From assembly GCA_037176845.1 (NCBI GenBank), contig JAYKXP010000071.1, forward strand, positions 186,001 to 250,000: a stretch of DNA of 64,000 nucleotides, in the 5' to 3' direction. Positions 1-12,069 of the stretch are shown one piece after another. A program made the translations under genes and the position numbers. This DNA is from Paramarasmius palmivorus (lineage: Eukaryota > Basidiomycota > Agaricomycetes > Agaricales > Marasmiaceae). How positions within the stretch are numbered: position 1 is the stretch's first letter; each line of letters opens with the position of its first letter. Under the pieces are notes generated by a model that made no database searches, was not told where the DNA came from, and saw nothing but the letters and a program-made list of their open reading frames with translations.

Positions 1-1311
1 CCATATATGAAGCGGAAGAGGAGGAGGAGGATGACCTTGAGAGTATTCTAGGAGGTCTAGGTGGAAGAAGCAATATGAACCACAGAGACTATAATGAGCA
101 TGATGAACAAGAACGCCTCATTACTCCCAATGAGGATGTCTTGATCATTTCTCATTCTGGTCAGGATTTCTCAGTGGAATCCGGGGAATCCAGACACAAT
201 CCTCCCTTCCCAAATGTTCCGCCTTCCCCTAGTACAGAGCGCTCTCCATCTCCGCCTCGGGTCAGTATTAATTGGTCTTATGCTCGACATGTGCTTATTT
301 TCTTAATAGACACCACAACCGCCGCGAAGTCCTCCACCAGGGAGGAGGCCCAAAACGACTTCTAGTACTATCAACACACCTCCAGCACCTAGCTATCCGG
401 CTCCGTTGCCACCTGCATCACCACCGCGACCACCACGTTCGCCGCCCCGTCAGCCCCGTCCGTCCATCGAGAATCTTTTAGAAGTAGCTGCCACGGCAAC
501 ACCTCAGGCTACTCCGCGATCCCCTCCGCTACCCGTACTCGGCCCGCCTCCTTCCTCACCGCCTCCTCAACTACCCGATATAGCTGTACCATCACCCTTG
601 TACACGCCCAGTTCTCAACACTCGAGATCCATAACGCAGCAGGCGTCATCGTCGTCTCTTCGCCCTCGTCTTCCTCTGCCACCTTCACTGTCACCGCGCT
701 TTGCTCCAGGCCGCCTTTCACGGTCCACAGAACAGTTGGCACCTCCAGCTGGCCCCAGGGAGCCATCACATAGCCGTAGTGGCTCATCATCCAACATTTC
801 CCAATACTCGCTGCTATGTTCGCCTCCATATCGCTCTTCACCTCTCCCAGAAGAGGTTCTCATTGCAAGATCAGACTCTCCTCCACCTCCCCTTTCCGGG
901 GGCTTGGGTGCACTGGGGTTATACGAGCAACAGGAAGCTCCTCCATACCACATTGATTCATCCTATCGAAGAGAGCTGCCAGTGACACCTAATCCTACAC
1001 ACAGACGAGCATTGTCCGATAATGATGTGTCGATATCTGCCAGGCAGTATCGAGGATTCGGGGATATCGCAACTCTAGATCCGAATGTCTCTACACCAAT
1101 ACCTCCACCAATACCTCCACCACCACCTCCACTATCACATGCGCAATCTTCGGAGAGTCTGCATTATACCACACAGATGTATCCAGGCCCGGTCCGAGCG
1201 GCAGTATCAACTGACTCGACGCTTTTGACTGCGAATGGAAGCGAGCTGACAGAGACGCCGAGAACAACTGCCCAGGATGCGCGGTGGTATCCTGAACCTT
1301 CGATTGCATGA
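1..1311 (+). CDS. Ser/Pro-rich protein, C-terminal part (gene starts before the window)
   Basis: The reading frame is open from base 3, so the gene begins upstream. I place one intron at 261-309 (GTCAGT to TAG); the frame continues as 310-1311 and stops with TGA. The visible part is about 86 plus 333 residues. It begins with an acidic run (EAEEEEEDD near base 10) and then becomes Pro/Ser-rich low complexity, with polyproline stretches near 1095-1130. I see no catalytic motif, membrane segment or named domain. Such tails are usually disordered and often bind SH3 or WW domains, but that is inference. The next gene is convergent and ends at 1566, about 250 bases away. Confidence 0.7.
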
Positions 1312-1565
1312 TGTTGATCTCTTTGGGCGGGCGATTTTATGTTGTATTTATCTCTTGCTTTGTTGTTTCATTTGCCTTCATTCGCTTGTTTCAAGGTTGC
1401 TTCGCTATCACAATCCTTTCTTGTTATCGGACCCTTGTATTCTCTGCTTGCAAACATTTCGTATTCCGAACGGACTTGCCATGGGCGACAGACATGATTG
1501 ACTATGTAATTAATTGAGACTGGCAATGAACATACGACAAAACGAAGTGCTCCGGTGCCGGTACG

Positions 1566-3766
1566 CTAAGGTGACCTATACTTCCTTACGTATTCTTGGT
1601 CCTCCTTGCTAAGGCCATACTCGAATTTTGAGAACGTGTCCATGGCTTCGTGAAACTCGCGCTCAATGAGCTCGACACGTTCAGCAGACCGAGGGGTGAT
1701 CGCACATCGGAACGGCATTGGGGCAGTCAATATACCCTGTCATAGTTTATTGAGCAGTTATACCGCATTTATACCATAGATACACACCCTTGCATAATTG
1801 TTCACATCCACGTCGATTAGTTTCCCCGTTTCGGGATCGGAGGCCCGAGAGAATTCGAATGCCCATAATAGGTTCATCGTGTTGATGTTCTGTAAAGTCG
1901 AAGCAGTGGCGTTAGGGCGCGACCCAGAAGCAGTAGATGTCAGAAACTCGTACGATCGAATTTTGAGCGAGATGAACTCCCGGGCAGAACCGCTAGAAAA
2001 CACAAGCATGTCAGTTTCCTTACGACGGAGCGTGATGAGCAAACTTGCCCTGCCACAACCAAAAGGGAGCGTTCCCCTCAAATCTGATCCATCGACACCA
2101 GGTTTAGTCCCATTTTCAGTGATGATATAGCGGTCCGGATTATATATTTCGGGTTTGTCGAACAGGGCTATAGGGATTATTAGTGAGGAACAAGGCACCC
2201 AATTCATACATAGATACCTGGATCGTGGAAGATACCCCCTGGAGAACATCGAAATCAGTATATGGCATGCCAGAGATGTCGGAAAATAGCTTGCAGGTAT
2301 TGACAAAAATGGTAGATCCTTGAGGAATGAAGAAACCTTGATACTCCTCAGGCGCAGTTGTGGCATGAGGGACCATCAAGGGTGCAACGGGTCGGAATCG
2401 ATGAGTCTATAGTGTCAGGTTGACTAGTTTTCTACACCAAAGCGTACTGACACCGACCTCCCGTATCACCGCTTTGACGTACGGTAATTCCTCGATGTCG
2501 TCCAGAGTGGGGATCCTGTGTGGGCCTACGACACGATCGAGTTCCTCTTGTGCTTTCCTTTGAGCCTCAGGAAAAGCTACCATAGCCAGTATCAGGCTCT
2601 GTAAAAAGGAGGAAGTGGTGTCGGATCCGCCTTCGAGAAGGACGCCGCCGAGATATCTGATGACACTGAGCACGGCGAGCACCAGGAGACTGAATGTTTA
2701 TTTACCCCGTAATTTCTCTGTCCATACCAAATTCCTTTTGGCGGTGGATGACATCCTCCATATAACACCCGTTCTCTTCACCACTTTCCATGCGTCGTGC
2801 AGTGTCATCCAGTAAACCAAAATAGAGGTCTCGCTGGTGTTGCCTACATGTTCGGACGTCCACTTTCCAGGGTGCCCACCGCTCAGGTACGTGTTTGAGG
2901 ATTGGTAACAGGTCAAGGGGTGGCGTAGCGCCCGGCTCTAATAGAAGCTCCCACTCATGTTGGGCTTGGAAAAAGGCGGTAGTCTCTACCGTTTCATATC
3001 TGGGACACCTTTTCCCGTATAGGACAGACATGATAACGGAGTTCGAGTATCGCCGTATGTGGGTATAGAACGACTAAAAATGGAATATTCGGTGATCACG
3101 AGTCAGTTTTTAGAAGAACTAAAGTCTGCGCACCTGAGGGGTCTGGAGCATGTCATACAGCAATTGTATTGCTTCAGCCTTTTGAATGGGAAGGTGTTTT
3201 GTGCATTGTTGGGGGGTTAGAATGGTATGGGCTGTTCTGCGCAAGGTTCGCCAGTCCTCCGCTAAACACATAAGAGGGGGAGAAAAATCGCATGAAGGCT
3301 TGTGACATACTGTAGCGTGCCAAAACCATGTTTAAACCTCCGGCAACAGCGTCTGCAATATAGTTCGGCGGGCGATCCACAGTTGTAGCGCTACGTTTGT
3401 CCATAAGTTCCTTGAGTGCCGCTGCATCGGTAATGACAACTGCGGTCCCAGGCCCCATTTTCAGCTGTGAGCAAGGGATGAGTGATGTTTCAGTACCAGT
3501 CTTGTTGCTTACCGAGTAGATTCCCCCGTACTGACGAGCCCATTCAGTTAGTCTGATCGAGACATCCAAAAGGTCAGATACAGTAGATCATTGTTGAGTA
3601 TCACTGACTTGAAATATGCAAACTCCCGGGGAAAGAGATGTAGATTTCCAAGCAGTGGGATTGTTGGAGGTCCTGGGGGCAGCCTAGGTTCTCTGCCGCC
3701 GACTCTGCTCAGCCGTAAAATTGCCCAGGCAAATCCAGCCACAGTCGCAAAGAGAACGAGGTTCAT
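1566..3766 (-). CDS. cytochrome P450 monooxygenase (OrdA/CYP64-like, complete)
   Basis: Haem-thiolate monooxygenase, expected in the ER membrane. Translation starts at 3766 (MNLVLFATVAG; an in-frame Met at 3787 is possible), giving a hydrophobic anchor and the hinge LPPGPPTIPLLGN. First exons: 3609-3766, 3513-3552, 3311-3464, 3134-3261, 2706-3073. All P450 landmarks are present after splicing: WRTLRR (C-helix), EGGSDTTSS (I-helix), ETHR (K-helix ExxR), NPDRY, and the haem loop FGCGRRFCPGVHLAQNSI, whose Cys is the iron ligand. The coding sequence ends with TAG at 1566-1568. Two introns appear to use GC donors (after FVNT and inside the haem loop). It belongs to a different family from the seven P450s at 20-61 kb, which have RGPPNTS and CIGWRFA. 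The gene looks intact; its substrate cannot be told. Confidence 0.88.
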
Positions 3767-5051
3767 GTCGAGTATGAGCCAAACCACAGAAGAGTGGGGA
3801 CAACGAAGGTATGTTTAGCGAAAGCATGGGTTGTCGGAGGCTTATTAGAAGACAATCGAGCGGGGATCGACGGGCTTCTGAGAAAGGTGTAACAGGCACT
3901 TGTGGCGCTTCTAATCACAAGATGCGAAACGGCACTAGTCGGCATAGAGTAGGTTCGTGGCGCAGGTTCACTAATAGCCTGTGTCACTCCTGTCAGCGAT
4001 TCAATAGTAGTTAGGACCATTTTGGTTGAATGAGCTCTCACAGAGTACTCGGTATACGCACCGTTTTTCTTCATCGAAGGCATTCTTGAGCATCTTTGCA
4101 GTGATAGAATCATACTGAATACCGTTCGAAGACCCAGTGTAATTCATTCTGACGAGTAAAGCTGACTGGATGGACAGAGTCGAAGGAAAACTGCGTGACA
4201 CATTGGTCACATGCCCAGGTCACGTTTACCTACAGTACTACGAGTTCCCACGCTCACGTACTCTTCTCCCAACCCATAACTTCTCTTAGCTTGTCTAGAT
4301 ACTAGCTGGTTTCAAGGCCTTGTAGCATCATCTATGAGATTCTCGGTCATGGCGGGTACTTCGACCACCAATTTCTTCGCCCCAAGCAGCTCGGAGACTT
4401 GAACACCACCCATACAGGATAAATTGAGCGCGATCAAAGCGATCTGTATCTCTTTACTTCAGCTCCCGTCGTTAGCCTAGCCTAACTATTTCGGGCCCTT
4501 TGAAGAATGTTCAGCGTTCCAAGCTTAGGCAAGTACATTCAACGCTTTGTATTGCCCTACTATTTTTAATATATATATCAATCCCACAGGGTGGTCAATG
4601 GCACGTAGGGTCGCAATCAGGACACGACGATTCCCAAGAACCGTTCTTTACCACCCTCCCTACGATACATCTAGACACGGAATGATTTCAATGTCAGGTG
4701 TCGAACTTGTATTAAGTGAAGGGTTTCTGTTCTTTCTTAGCTCTCCCTGCTACATCGATCATTCAGGGACCCCGTATCGATACTCATTCTGAATATCTAG
4801 TGCTAAACTACAATACAGAGAATAACGTACCAGCTGAATGTTGAACGTCAAGAATCGTTTCATCAATGTCACTATTTCTCTAGTTTCGGCAGATTCTTCA
4901 GCAGGGTCAAGTTATAACCTTCGATGGTTAAGGCTGCCTTACCTCACCCTACCAAATGCGTACCTGGGCAATCTCAAGTTCCCGAGTTCTCCGTCAGGGT
5001 CAGTCAGCCACAGATACGACATTTAAGAACTCATTCCTTGTCAGTACCACT
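3767..5051. other. intergenic, no supported gene
   Basis: This stretch separates two divergently transcribed genes and should hold both promoters. Open frames on the minus strand (3763-4113, 4001-4210) resemble no family I know. A minus-strand stretch around 4320-4450 reads somewhat like coding sequence but has no start or splice context I can defend. Confidence 0.5.
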
Positions 5052-6879
5052 ATGTCCTTCAGTTTCAACATGGCTGCTCCTACCACAAACCCGGCGCTCG
5101 TTGCGTGCGTCTACCTTTCGTGTTCAAACTGATTATGTTCACCAACTTCTTCCATTCCATGCCTACTAGTCACGGTCCCATGTTTATTGGAGTCGTTCTC
5201 AATGTTTGTATGATGGGGGTAATTGTCATGCAGAATTATTTGTACTTCATCACCTTCCGCCAGTTCGTTCTGTTCCCGACACCCAAGTTGTTTGCGCTGA
5301 CTCGTTATCCAGCCGCGATCCACGATGGTTAAGGGCACTGGTGAGTTGGGCAGCTTACTTGCGCCGCTCGCTAACGTAGGAGCTTATGACAGGTTGCCTT
5401 TGTCTTCTTCGCGAATCTTCTCAATACTGGCTTTGTGACGGCGGATCTGTACTTAGCGCTCGTGAACAACTACAGTAAGATGTCAGCAACGGCTCCTGCT
5501 TTATCTCGTGGCTCACAATCACTTATCACCAGATAACCCACCTTTCTTAGCTGTTTCTACTTGGAGTGAGTCTTTAACTATCTGTTTGTATGACTCGCCT
5601 GAAACTGTCGCTTCAGTTTTTGTTACAGGTATGGGCCCATATTGCTACATCCATCCAGGTAAGCCCTCAATCTGAAGGCACAAATCCAACAGATCCCGTT
5701 CTCGTGGTAAGTACCATTGACTCTTCACCTGGTTTTGCGCGCTGATGTTCAGCACAAAAGGGCAGTGTCGCTGGCGCGATTCAACTGTTCTTCGCCTGGA
5801 GAGTCAAAGTATTGACCGGAAAAATGTATCTGGGGATCCTCACTGGAGCGCTCGCGTTGGCCCAAATAAGTAAGCTTTGTTCTCAGCGTACCGAAGAGAT
5901 ATTGATGGAATTGATCCAGTCTGCGCCATGCTTATGGCTTGGAAATGCCACGAATATCCAGCGTGGGGAGATTTTGTCAAATTTACGGTGACACTACAAT
6001 GATTTATGCTTCATAGTATTTCCGGAGCTTAAATGCGGTTAATATACAGGATCTCATTTACGCCTGGATGATATCAACTATCCTTGTCGACTTAGTGATC
6101 ACAATTATAATGGTCTGGTATTTGTGAGTCTCAAGTTGCATTGTTCGCAAATTCACTGTTGTACACTACTCCTACGCACAGGGTAAGCTCGCTCATGATC
6201 GTAAAAAATCCTGAAGGTCACCGAAATAATTTCAGCGTGAGCACAAGACTGGAATGGCTAGAACTGACGAGCTTATCGATCGTATTATCCGGGGTGGGAT
6301 GCCATTCGTTCACTTTGAGAAGCCAAACTGATCTTCGCTGCTAGTAACGATTCAGACAGGATTGCTGACCTCTATGTGGGCTCTGATTGATCTTATCACC
6401 TTCCTCACCCTTGTAGGTCATTCATTGCATCACGTTTGTCCCGGTTGATTGAGCTTGGATTTGTACTAGCCTGACGCCACGTTAGTCGTCCGTTCCCGTC
6501 GTTTACAAAGTCCCCATCTGATCGGACATTCCTCTAGTCATTTGATATTCCAGCTGTCAATGATCAAGCTGTATACGCACTCACTCATGAGCAGTTTGAA
6601 TAGTCGGGGTGCTTGGGTCAAATCTGCCGATGCAGACAGTATTAACACCACCGGCAGGCTGTTTAGTGGGAGCAGTAGAAGGGTACGTTGTTCCATTAGG
6701 GCAAGCCATGTCTCAGCTTTCTTACAAAATTATAGGGAGACGTCGTCGTTCATGTAGAACGACACGAGTTGTCTGACATACCAGCGGGGCGAACCCAATT
6801 CGATATCAAAGAAGCAAGCTCGGAGTGGACTGATGAAACTAGTGGGGGAAAGAGAGGATTCGGTGTCCAGGCTGTCTAA
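5052..6879 (+). CDS. DUF6534-like multi-pass membrane protein
   Basis: An integral membrane protein of the mushroom-specific DUF6534 type (about seven hydrophobic segments); the function of the family is unknown. The start is ATG 5052 or the in-frame ATG 5070 (MAAPTTNPALVA). After splicing about ten short introns the family landmarks appear in order: GPMFIGVVLNVCMMGV, RDPRWLRALVAFVFF, GAIQLFFAWRVKVLTG, WLV-type helix before YLREHKTG, ELIDRIIRVTIQTGLL, and KLYTHSLMSSLNSRGAW, then a hydrophilic tail ending TAA at 6877. Joining YL to REHKTG in frame needs a one-base exon at 6182. The gene is convergent with a paralogue that ends at 7065. Exon ends in the first third were chosen to fit the family. 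Confidence 0.85.
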
Positions 6880-7064
6880 ACGTGCAATGGAATCAAAGTC
6901 TGCGACGTGGTATACAGTACACGCTGATTATTCACAATTTTATACTTTACATCTCCTGTTGGACACATACTAACCTTTGCGAGAGTTATTCGTACACCTA
7001 GCGTGTATTCGATCGTCCGATCAATGGCATGGATTAGCCACTCAAGCAGACCTCAATGTTAATA

Positions 7065-8970
7065 TCACGACTGGGCAGTGGGCACATCTGCAGGACCCGT
7101 AGGAGCGATCCCTGGGAGGGAATAGACTCGGGTAGAGTGGGGACTCGGTATAGCAGATTCATGATCGAATTTCAATGTGTCCAGGTCGTCTGTTCTCTCT
7201 GACTGCGACTGGGGGCTCATTTCGATGTCGTCCGATCTGGTTTGGGGTTGCTGGAGAAAAGACAATTAGATAAACTGGTTATAGGGATCAAAAAATACCC
7301 ACAGATCCGCTGCGCTGATTGCTTGAAGGCACGGTGCTTGGTTCTCTGACATCGTTGTCTGCAAACAGGAAGCTGGTGGGCGCAACGGGTCGGCCAGTGA
7401 CTCTGTTATTACGTGCATTGAGGCTATGGCAGCCCAAGTTAACAGCAAGACCATGAAATGGCAGGAAGTGGGACGTACGAGCTAAGCACTGATATGCTAT
7501 AAAGCTTCGAGAGCGATAAATCCCAAATGAAGAAGCTGTAACTGACAGTCAGCGCTTATATGGTGTATGGAGGCCATACTGCGCACACTGTTGGAGGAAA
7601 CTAAGAGTAGGCACAAGTGAGCCGAATGAGGTGAAAGCTGTTAGATTCCAATCTCACCGAAACGCTTAGAAACACTACGGCATCGGCTAAGGCAGCGACT
7701 GCTGTAATGGTTCCTGTTTGAACCGTTACTTTCGAAATGATCAGCCAATCAGTTTTGAAGCCACGGCACTGAGGACTCACATCGAATGATACGATCAATC
7801 TGGTCGTTCGTGGCGGAAAACCTTGTTTTCTGCCTGAACTACAGAAGGATGATCCACTGCATGCTGAAAATTAACTAACGTACTCACCAGAGAATACACT
7901 AAACTCGAGGCTATGAAGATGTCTGCCACAGCAGACGTAACCAGCCATAAAGTGGGGGCATATTTGAAATTCTCGAATTGTTGGAATTGAGGTTGAAGCC
8001 CCACAGCCACGCCTGTCCATATGCCACCCGCTAGTTCATTGATGTGTTAGTGGTCGGCCGTAATCGCGTTGTTCCTACTCACTTAGGGAAGCCAGCGAGA
8101 GGAAACATATGAGTCCGGCTAAAATCCTCGACCCTGTTATGATTTTAATGCGCCAAGCCATGAACCATTGGACAGGCGTGGATATTAACGTCTGCAAGAT
8201 GGTCAGCGGCCCCGAGGATATGATTGGCAGGGTTGCTATTTTCTCACCGTAATGGGACCATCTAAGCGAAATATTGAGGGTCAAAGATGTTTTTTGAAAG
8301 GCCACATGGTTGCTCGACATACCCGAGCGAAGCACTGTAGCAAGTGAGGTTGATAATTCAATAACGACAAGATAGAGAAATTACGAACGAGGGGGCGAAT
8401 TGATCAAGACGTCTTGGTCCCCTGTAAGTTGATACGATGAGCGTGGACACTCGTTGTCGAGTGATGCAACTGACCAAACTTGAGAAGCAGAGTTTGGTAC
8501 ATCATTCCGAAGAATAATCCAGTAGCGATGGTCTCAGCGACAAACAGGTAAAAGATCTGTTCAAAGTTGAGTGTTCATTTCCTTATCGCCGCCGTAAAGA
8601 ACTTGCAAAGAATTTGATCCAACGGAAATCTCTGAGAAGGTGGGTCATCCATGGTACTATCAAGTGGCACCCGTATAAATGCGAACCTTTTGGATGTTTG
8701 GAAGTAAATAAGTGTCTTTTATTAGTCCGTATTAGTGTGCATTCGCGTCCGACAACTTCTACGCGAACGAACCTGAACTATAACTACCTGTGAAGAGAGT
8801 TCAGTCCTCGAAGCCAGAGGTGTAAAGTAAGAGACTCGCCCCATACAGAATCGTACTCAGGAATACACCGGTGAGCATGGGTCCGTATCTGTAAAGGCTT
8901 GATTAGCTCAGATCTCGAGCATTATTACCGAAACGATGTACATTGTTGGCACTGTCGGTGGTCCAGCCAT
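7065..8970 (-). CDS. DUF6534-like multi-pass membrane protein (paralogue, opposite strand)
   Basis: Starts at 8970 with MAGPPTVPT, a typical N-terminus for this family, and after many small introns gives IYGPMLTGVFLSTILYG, VVIVQTLIYFQTSKRDFRW, FYLFVAETIATGLFFGMM, ILQTLISTPVQWFMAWRIK, GGIWTGVAVGLQPQF, NDQIDRIIRLTVQTG and KLYSISVLSSLNARNNR, ending with TGA at 7065-7067 after a Ser/Gln-rich cytoplasmic tail. The model needs a 15-base micro-exon (VVIVQ) and two GC-donor introns (after LLYG and after WIKFF). Aligning it with the convergent gene at 5052-6879 supports both, because the two proteins then line up without gaps through the first helices. The two stops are 185 bases apart. The ligand or role is unknown. 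Confidence 0.82.
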
Positions 8971-10959
8971 TTCTGAATTCTTTCCAGTCAGTCATGAAGA
9001 GGTATACAAATCTGAGACTCACCGTAACCTGAGGAAGGTGGGGAAAGGAGACGCGAACATGAGTTTCTTCTTAAAGGGCCCGCTTTCCACACTCGGGAAG
9101 ATGATGCCGCTACATAATCCTCGTAGATCGGAGATAAGTCACGGCAGCGGGTTGCTCAATAATGTTTTCTGATCATCCTGCGGGCCAGAATAGGAAAGGT
9201 TTTCTGAGGAGATTGAATCACTGATGAATTTATCAATAAGACTCCATCATGGGGACATTCTTGAATTGCACCATGTCGGGAAAAGAAGTGCATGGCGTCG
9301 GAATCCTGGCTGAATATTCAGCGCCAAGCCTGTGAGAACGAGGGCTACATGCATGCTCATTCCATGATCCTTTACTGACTTGAAAAGGGATGAGCGCCGT
9401 CGGAGGCTGTTGGAGTTGGTGATTTGAAGCAGATCGCAAGGTTCCTTCGACATGGAGCAAACACACTCCTGCGAGTTTTTTTGTTGACCATGGGGTTCGG
9501 GAACGATGTTTTACCACCATCCGCGGCCGGTGACGGACCTGTCCAGTAGATACATCTCCCCAAGCCATCGTGTCGTCTTGCAACGCACCAATATATCCCG
9601 AACGTTGGAGGTAAGTCAGGCGTCCGAATCTTGGTTTGCTGGGAGTTTAGGGTAACTGAGTTACTAAAAATTGTACGGAAGCATCAGGTCTAAAACAGCG
9701 TTGGATCATGGGAGTACAAACGTAAATCATCGTTGCTTCGATTTTGCAGAGCCTAGACAATCAGGGTTTTAACCCGAAACACAGCCTGTAGGACAATGCC
9801 TTGGATCAAGCTGTGAGAATATATGTGCGGAGAGCTCGAACATCGCCTATTCGTTTCTAGGTCGGTGGAGTCCGTTGTAGTACGTGCGAGATGAGTGTCC
9901 ATCCAGGGCGGGTGCGCAAACTGTTCAGGTCAACTTCTACATCATCGAAGAAAGGCACTATAGGATGCGTATAAGATGAGTAGCACAGAGGATAGAACCT
10001 AAATCAACTACGAACCTCATGGGAACTATCCCTATTGCAACCGTTTCGCTGCATTCTTCTATCATAAGGGAACATTAGGATTGAGATGGGTCATATTGGT
10101 ATCAACTGCGGTCAAAGTGAAGTTCATGCTGTCGGCGGACATGCCCTTGGTCTAGATTTTCATCTCGTAAGGCGCCTCTGGACACTAATCTCTAACGAAG
10201 GACGTTTGGGTTGGTGATGGCCCGCCAAACGAAGCCAGGAGATTGTTGAATGTTCGCTTTATCCCTATCTGGCGATCATGTTTGAAACGTAGTTGTGAGT
10301 AGCTCCTGCAGTAGATTATTCGGCAAGCACTAACATCAAATGCGAGTGGAGCTCAGATAACCATATGCGATACATGCCACGTTGGGGAGAAGACAAGGTT
10401 TAGGATCAAAAACCATCACGATCTAAGTCTTGAACCAGAATGAACCATTCTGTGATGCAGGTACAACCGTCAAGCCCGAACGAAGTCCATAATAATAGAG
10501 AAGCAAGTGCGATCAGCGCGAGCAAGCTTGTACACGGCTCGGGAGAAGATGAGATCTGGTGACACGTCGTCAGAGTATGAAATGATTTTCGCAAATCGTG
10601 GGTAGCGCTTACCAAGGTCCTTTAGTAGCCGAATGTTCTGTTAAGAATCGCTGCTGCCCAAAAAACCACAGGTGGTAACAAGATGGTCGCACGGAAATAA
10701 GCAGTAAGGCACGTCGGATCAAAAATCCATCATGGACGGTCCATGTCTGGCCCTGGGCTTACATTGACAGTCCGGCTTGACACAACAATGTCAGATAGAT
10801 GATATTGTGACAGACAATTGTAATGTGGGCAGTAGAAGTATATACAGTAGAATCGAGAGTATAGACACACAAAAGTGACAGAAGGGCATGGAAGATTGTA
10901 CAGAGTGACGAGAGTGGCGGAAAGTATCGGCCTCATTGCGTTATATTATTTCGTGAGGG
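8971..10959. other. about 2 kb without a supported gene
   Basis: No family is recognisable. A minus-strand segment at about 10490-10735 holds two coding-like stretches in different frames (LLPPVVFWAAAILNRTFGY, then RYPRFAKIISYSDDV and FSRAVYKLARADR), which may be exons of an unidentified gene or a relic. The open frames at 9233-9583 on the minus strand are unconvincing. Confidence 0.4.
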
Positions 10960-11655
10960 TTAAATCCATTGCGACTTGTCCCATGCCGGGTCCTGCAAGA
11001 ACGCACATAGCACCTTACTTCCCGTCTATAGATAAGAAGAGTGGAGTCAATGAGTGGACGGCAAGACAGACGTTATGTACACACCTGCAGTAAAGGATGA
11101 CCAGCAACAATACTCAAGAACCTCTCAAGCCCCTCCCTCCTGCTCTCGATGACCTCGTCCGAGAACCTGTTTGTAAACACTTTGCCCGGCAACGGAGGAA
11201 TGTTCACCCTCGTCGACTCGCGCTCAAGAATGTCTCGGAATGCTTCAAAATCAGAGTATCGTCTACGGACAAGTGAGTGTCGAAGCTTGAACGCAGGGAT
11301 GTTGGTCTCGGGGGCATGTCAGACATTCGTTCATAAAGAAAGAGGAGCCACATACCTTGCACACTATCTCATAATCAGTGTACATCTTCCTTCCAAAACC
11401 TAGGAGAAGGGTCAGAACCCATTCAGTCCAGTAACATAACCCGACACACCATGTGTCTGTGGATTCCTGACTTCAATTTCCAAAAAACTTTCGGGCACGC
11501 TATACATTTCCTCGATCTGCATGAAGAAAAACCTATTCATGATTTGTCACTCGCAGAGGACTGCTACAAGGCAGGCTTACCGTCTGACTTCTTCCCAGGA
11601 TTCCTGGACCTTCGTCAATAGCGCTGACTCGCGCAAAGGGTGAGACCGCTGCCAT
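10960..11655 (-). CDS. SNX3: sorting nexin 3 (PX-domain retromer adaptor)
   Basis: Orthologue of SNX3/Grd19, a small endosomal protein that binds phosphatidylinositol 3-phosphate through its PX domain and helps the retromer recycle membrane cargo to the Golgi. Five exons splice to about 157 residues: [108 protein letters not shown], and [10 protein letters not shown] with TAA at 10960-10962. RRRYSDF holds the lipid-binding arginine, and PPLPGK is the conserved PX loop. The length matches the family. Start 11655 is the first ATG in frame after splicing; the first exon is the least certain part. A housekeeping gene in otherwise accessory surroundings. Confidence 0.93.
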
Positions 11656-12069
11656 TGTTGGTGGGAGTAGATGGATAAGGAGCTGTTATGGTCAGCAAAT
11701 GGCGGTGCCAACCGTGACGCAGAAGTGTCACAATGTGACGTACTGTGAGTCACACGACTGCGCTAGCTTCGCCTTGCCATCCACTTTTGCAGGTGCCATC
11801 ATCAGCGCTCTTTACTACTAGGGTTGGTTATTATGGCTGGGACCTCGGTGATTTGCAGTGAGTATCATCCAGAAATTGTTCATTTAAAAGCGTGGCTTGA
11901 CCTTTTGATTTAGCCTGCATCTAGATCAAATTTTCAACGCTATATTTCCCGATGGAATTTTTCTCATCCAAGAGGGCACGTTTGTCTGTCATATACATGA
12001 CAAGCTTACTCAGCACGGCATGAAGCAACCAACCAGTAGCACCCCTTGTCCTGGCCTCTCTCAAGCAAG
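11656..12069. other. intergenic (divergent promoters of SNX3 and the first OYE)
   Basis: Holds the 5' flanks of two divergent genes. No open frame is worth calling. Confidence 0.5.

Noticed and set aside
509..953. Minus-strand open frames of 110-112 codons opposite the Ser/Pro-rich gene
   Set aside because: They are reverse shadows of proline/serine-rich coding sequence and show no domain.
1308..1517. Hydrophobic frame just after the first gene
   Set aside because: It overlaps the stop region of the first gene and is better explained as its 3' UTR.
3763..4210. Two minus-strand frames upstream of the first P450
   Set aside because: One overlaps the P450 start in another frame. Neither has a recognisable motif or a splice plan.
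9233..9583. 116-codon minus-strand frame
   Set aside because: Three overlapping frames on the same strand, odd composition, no family resemblance.
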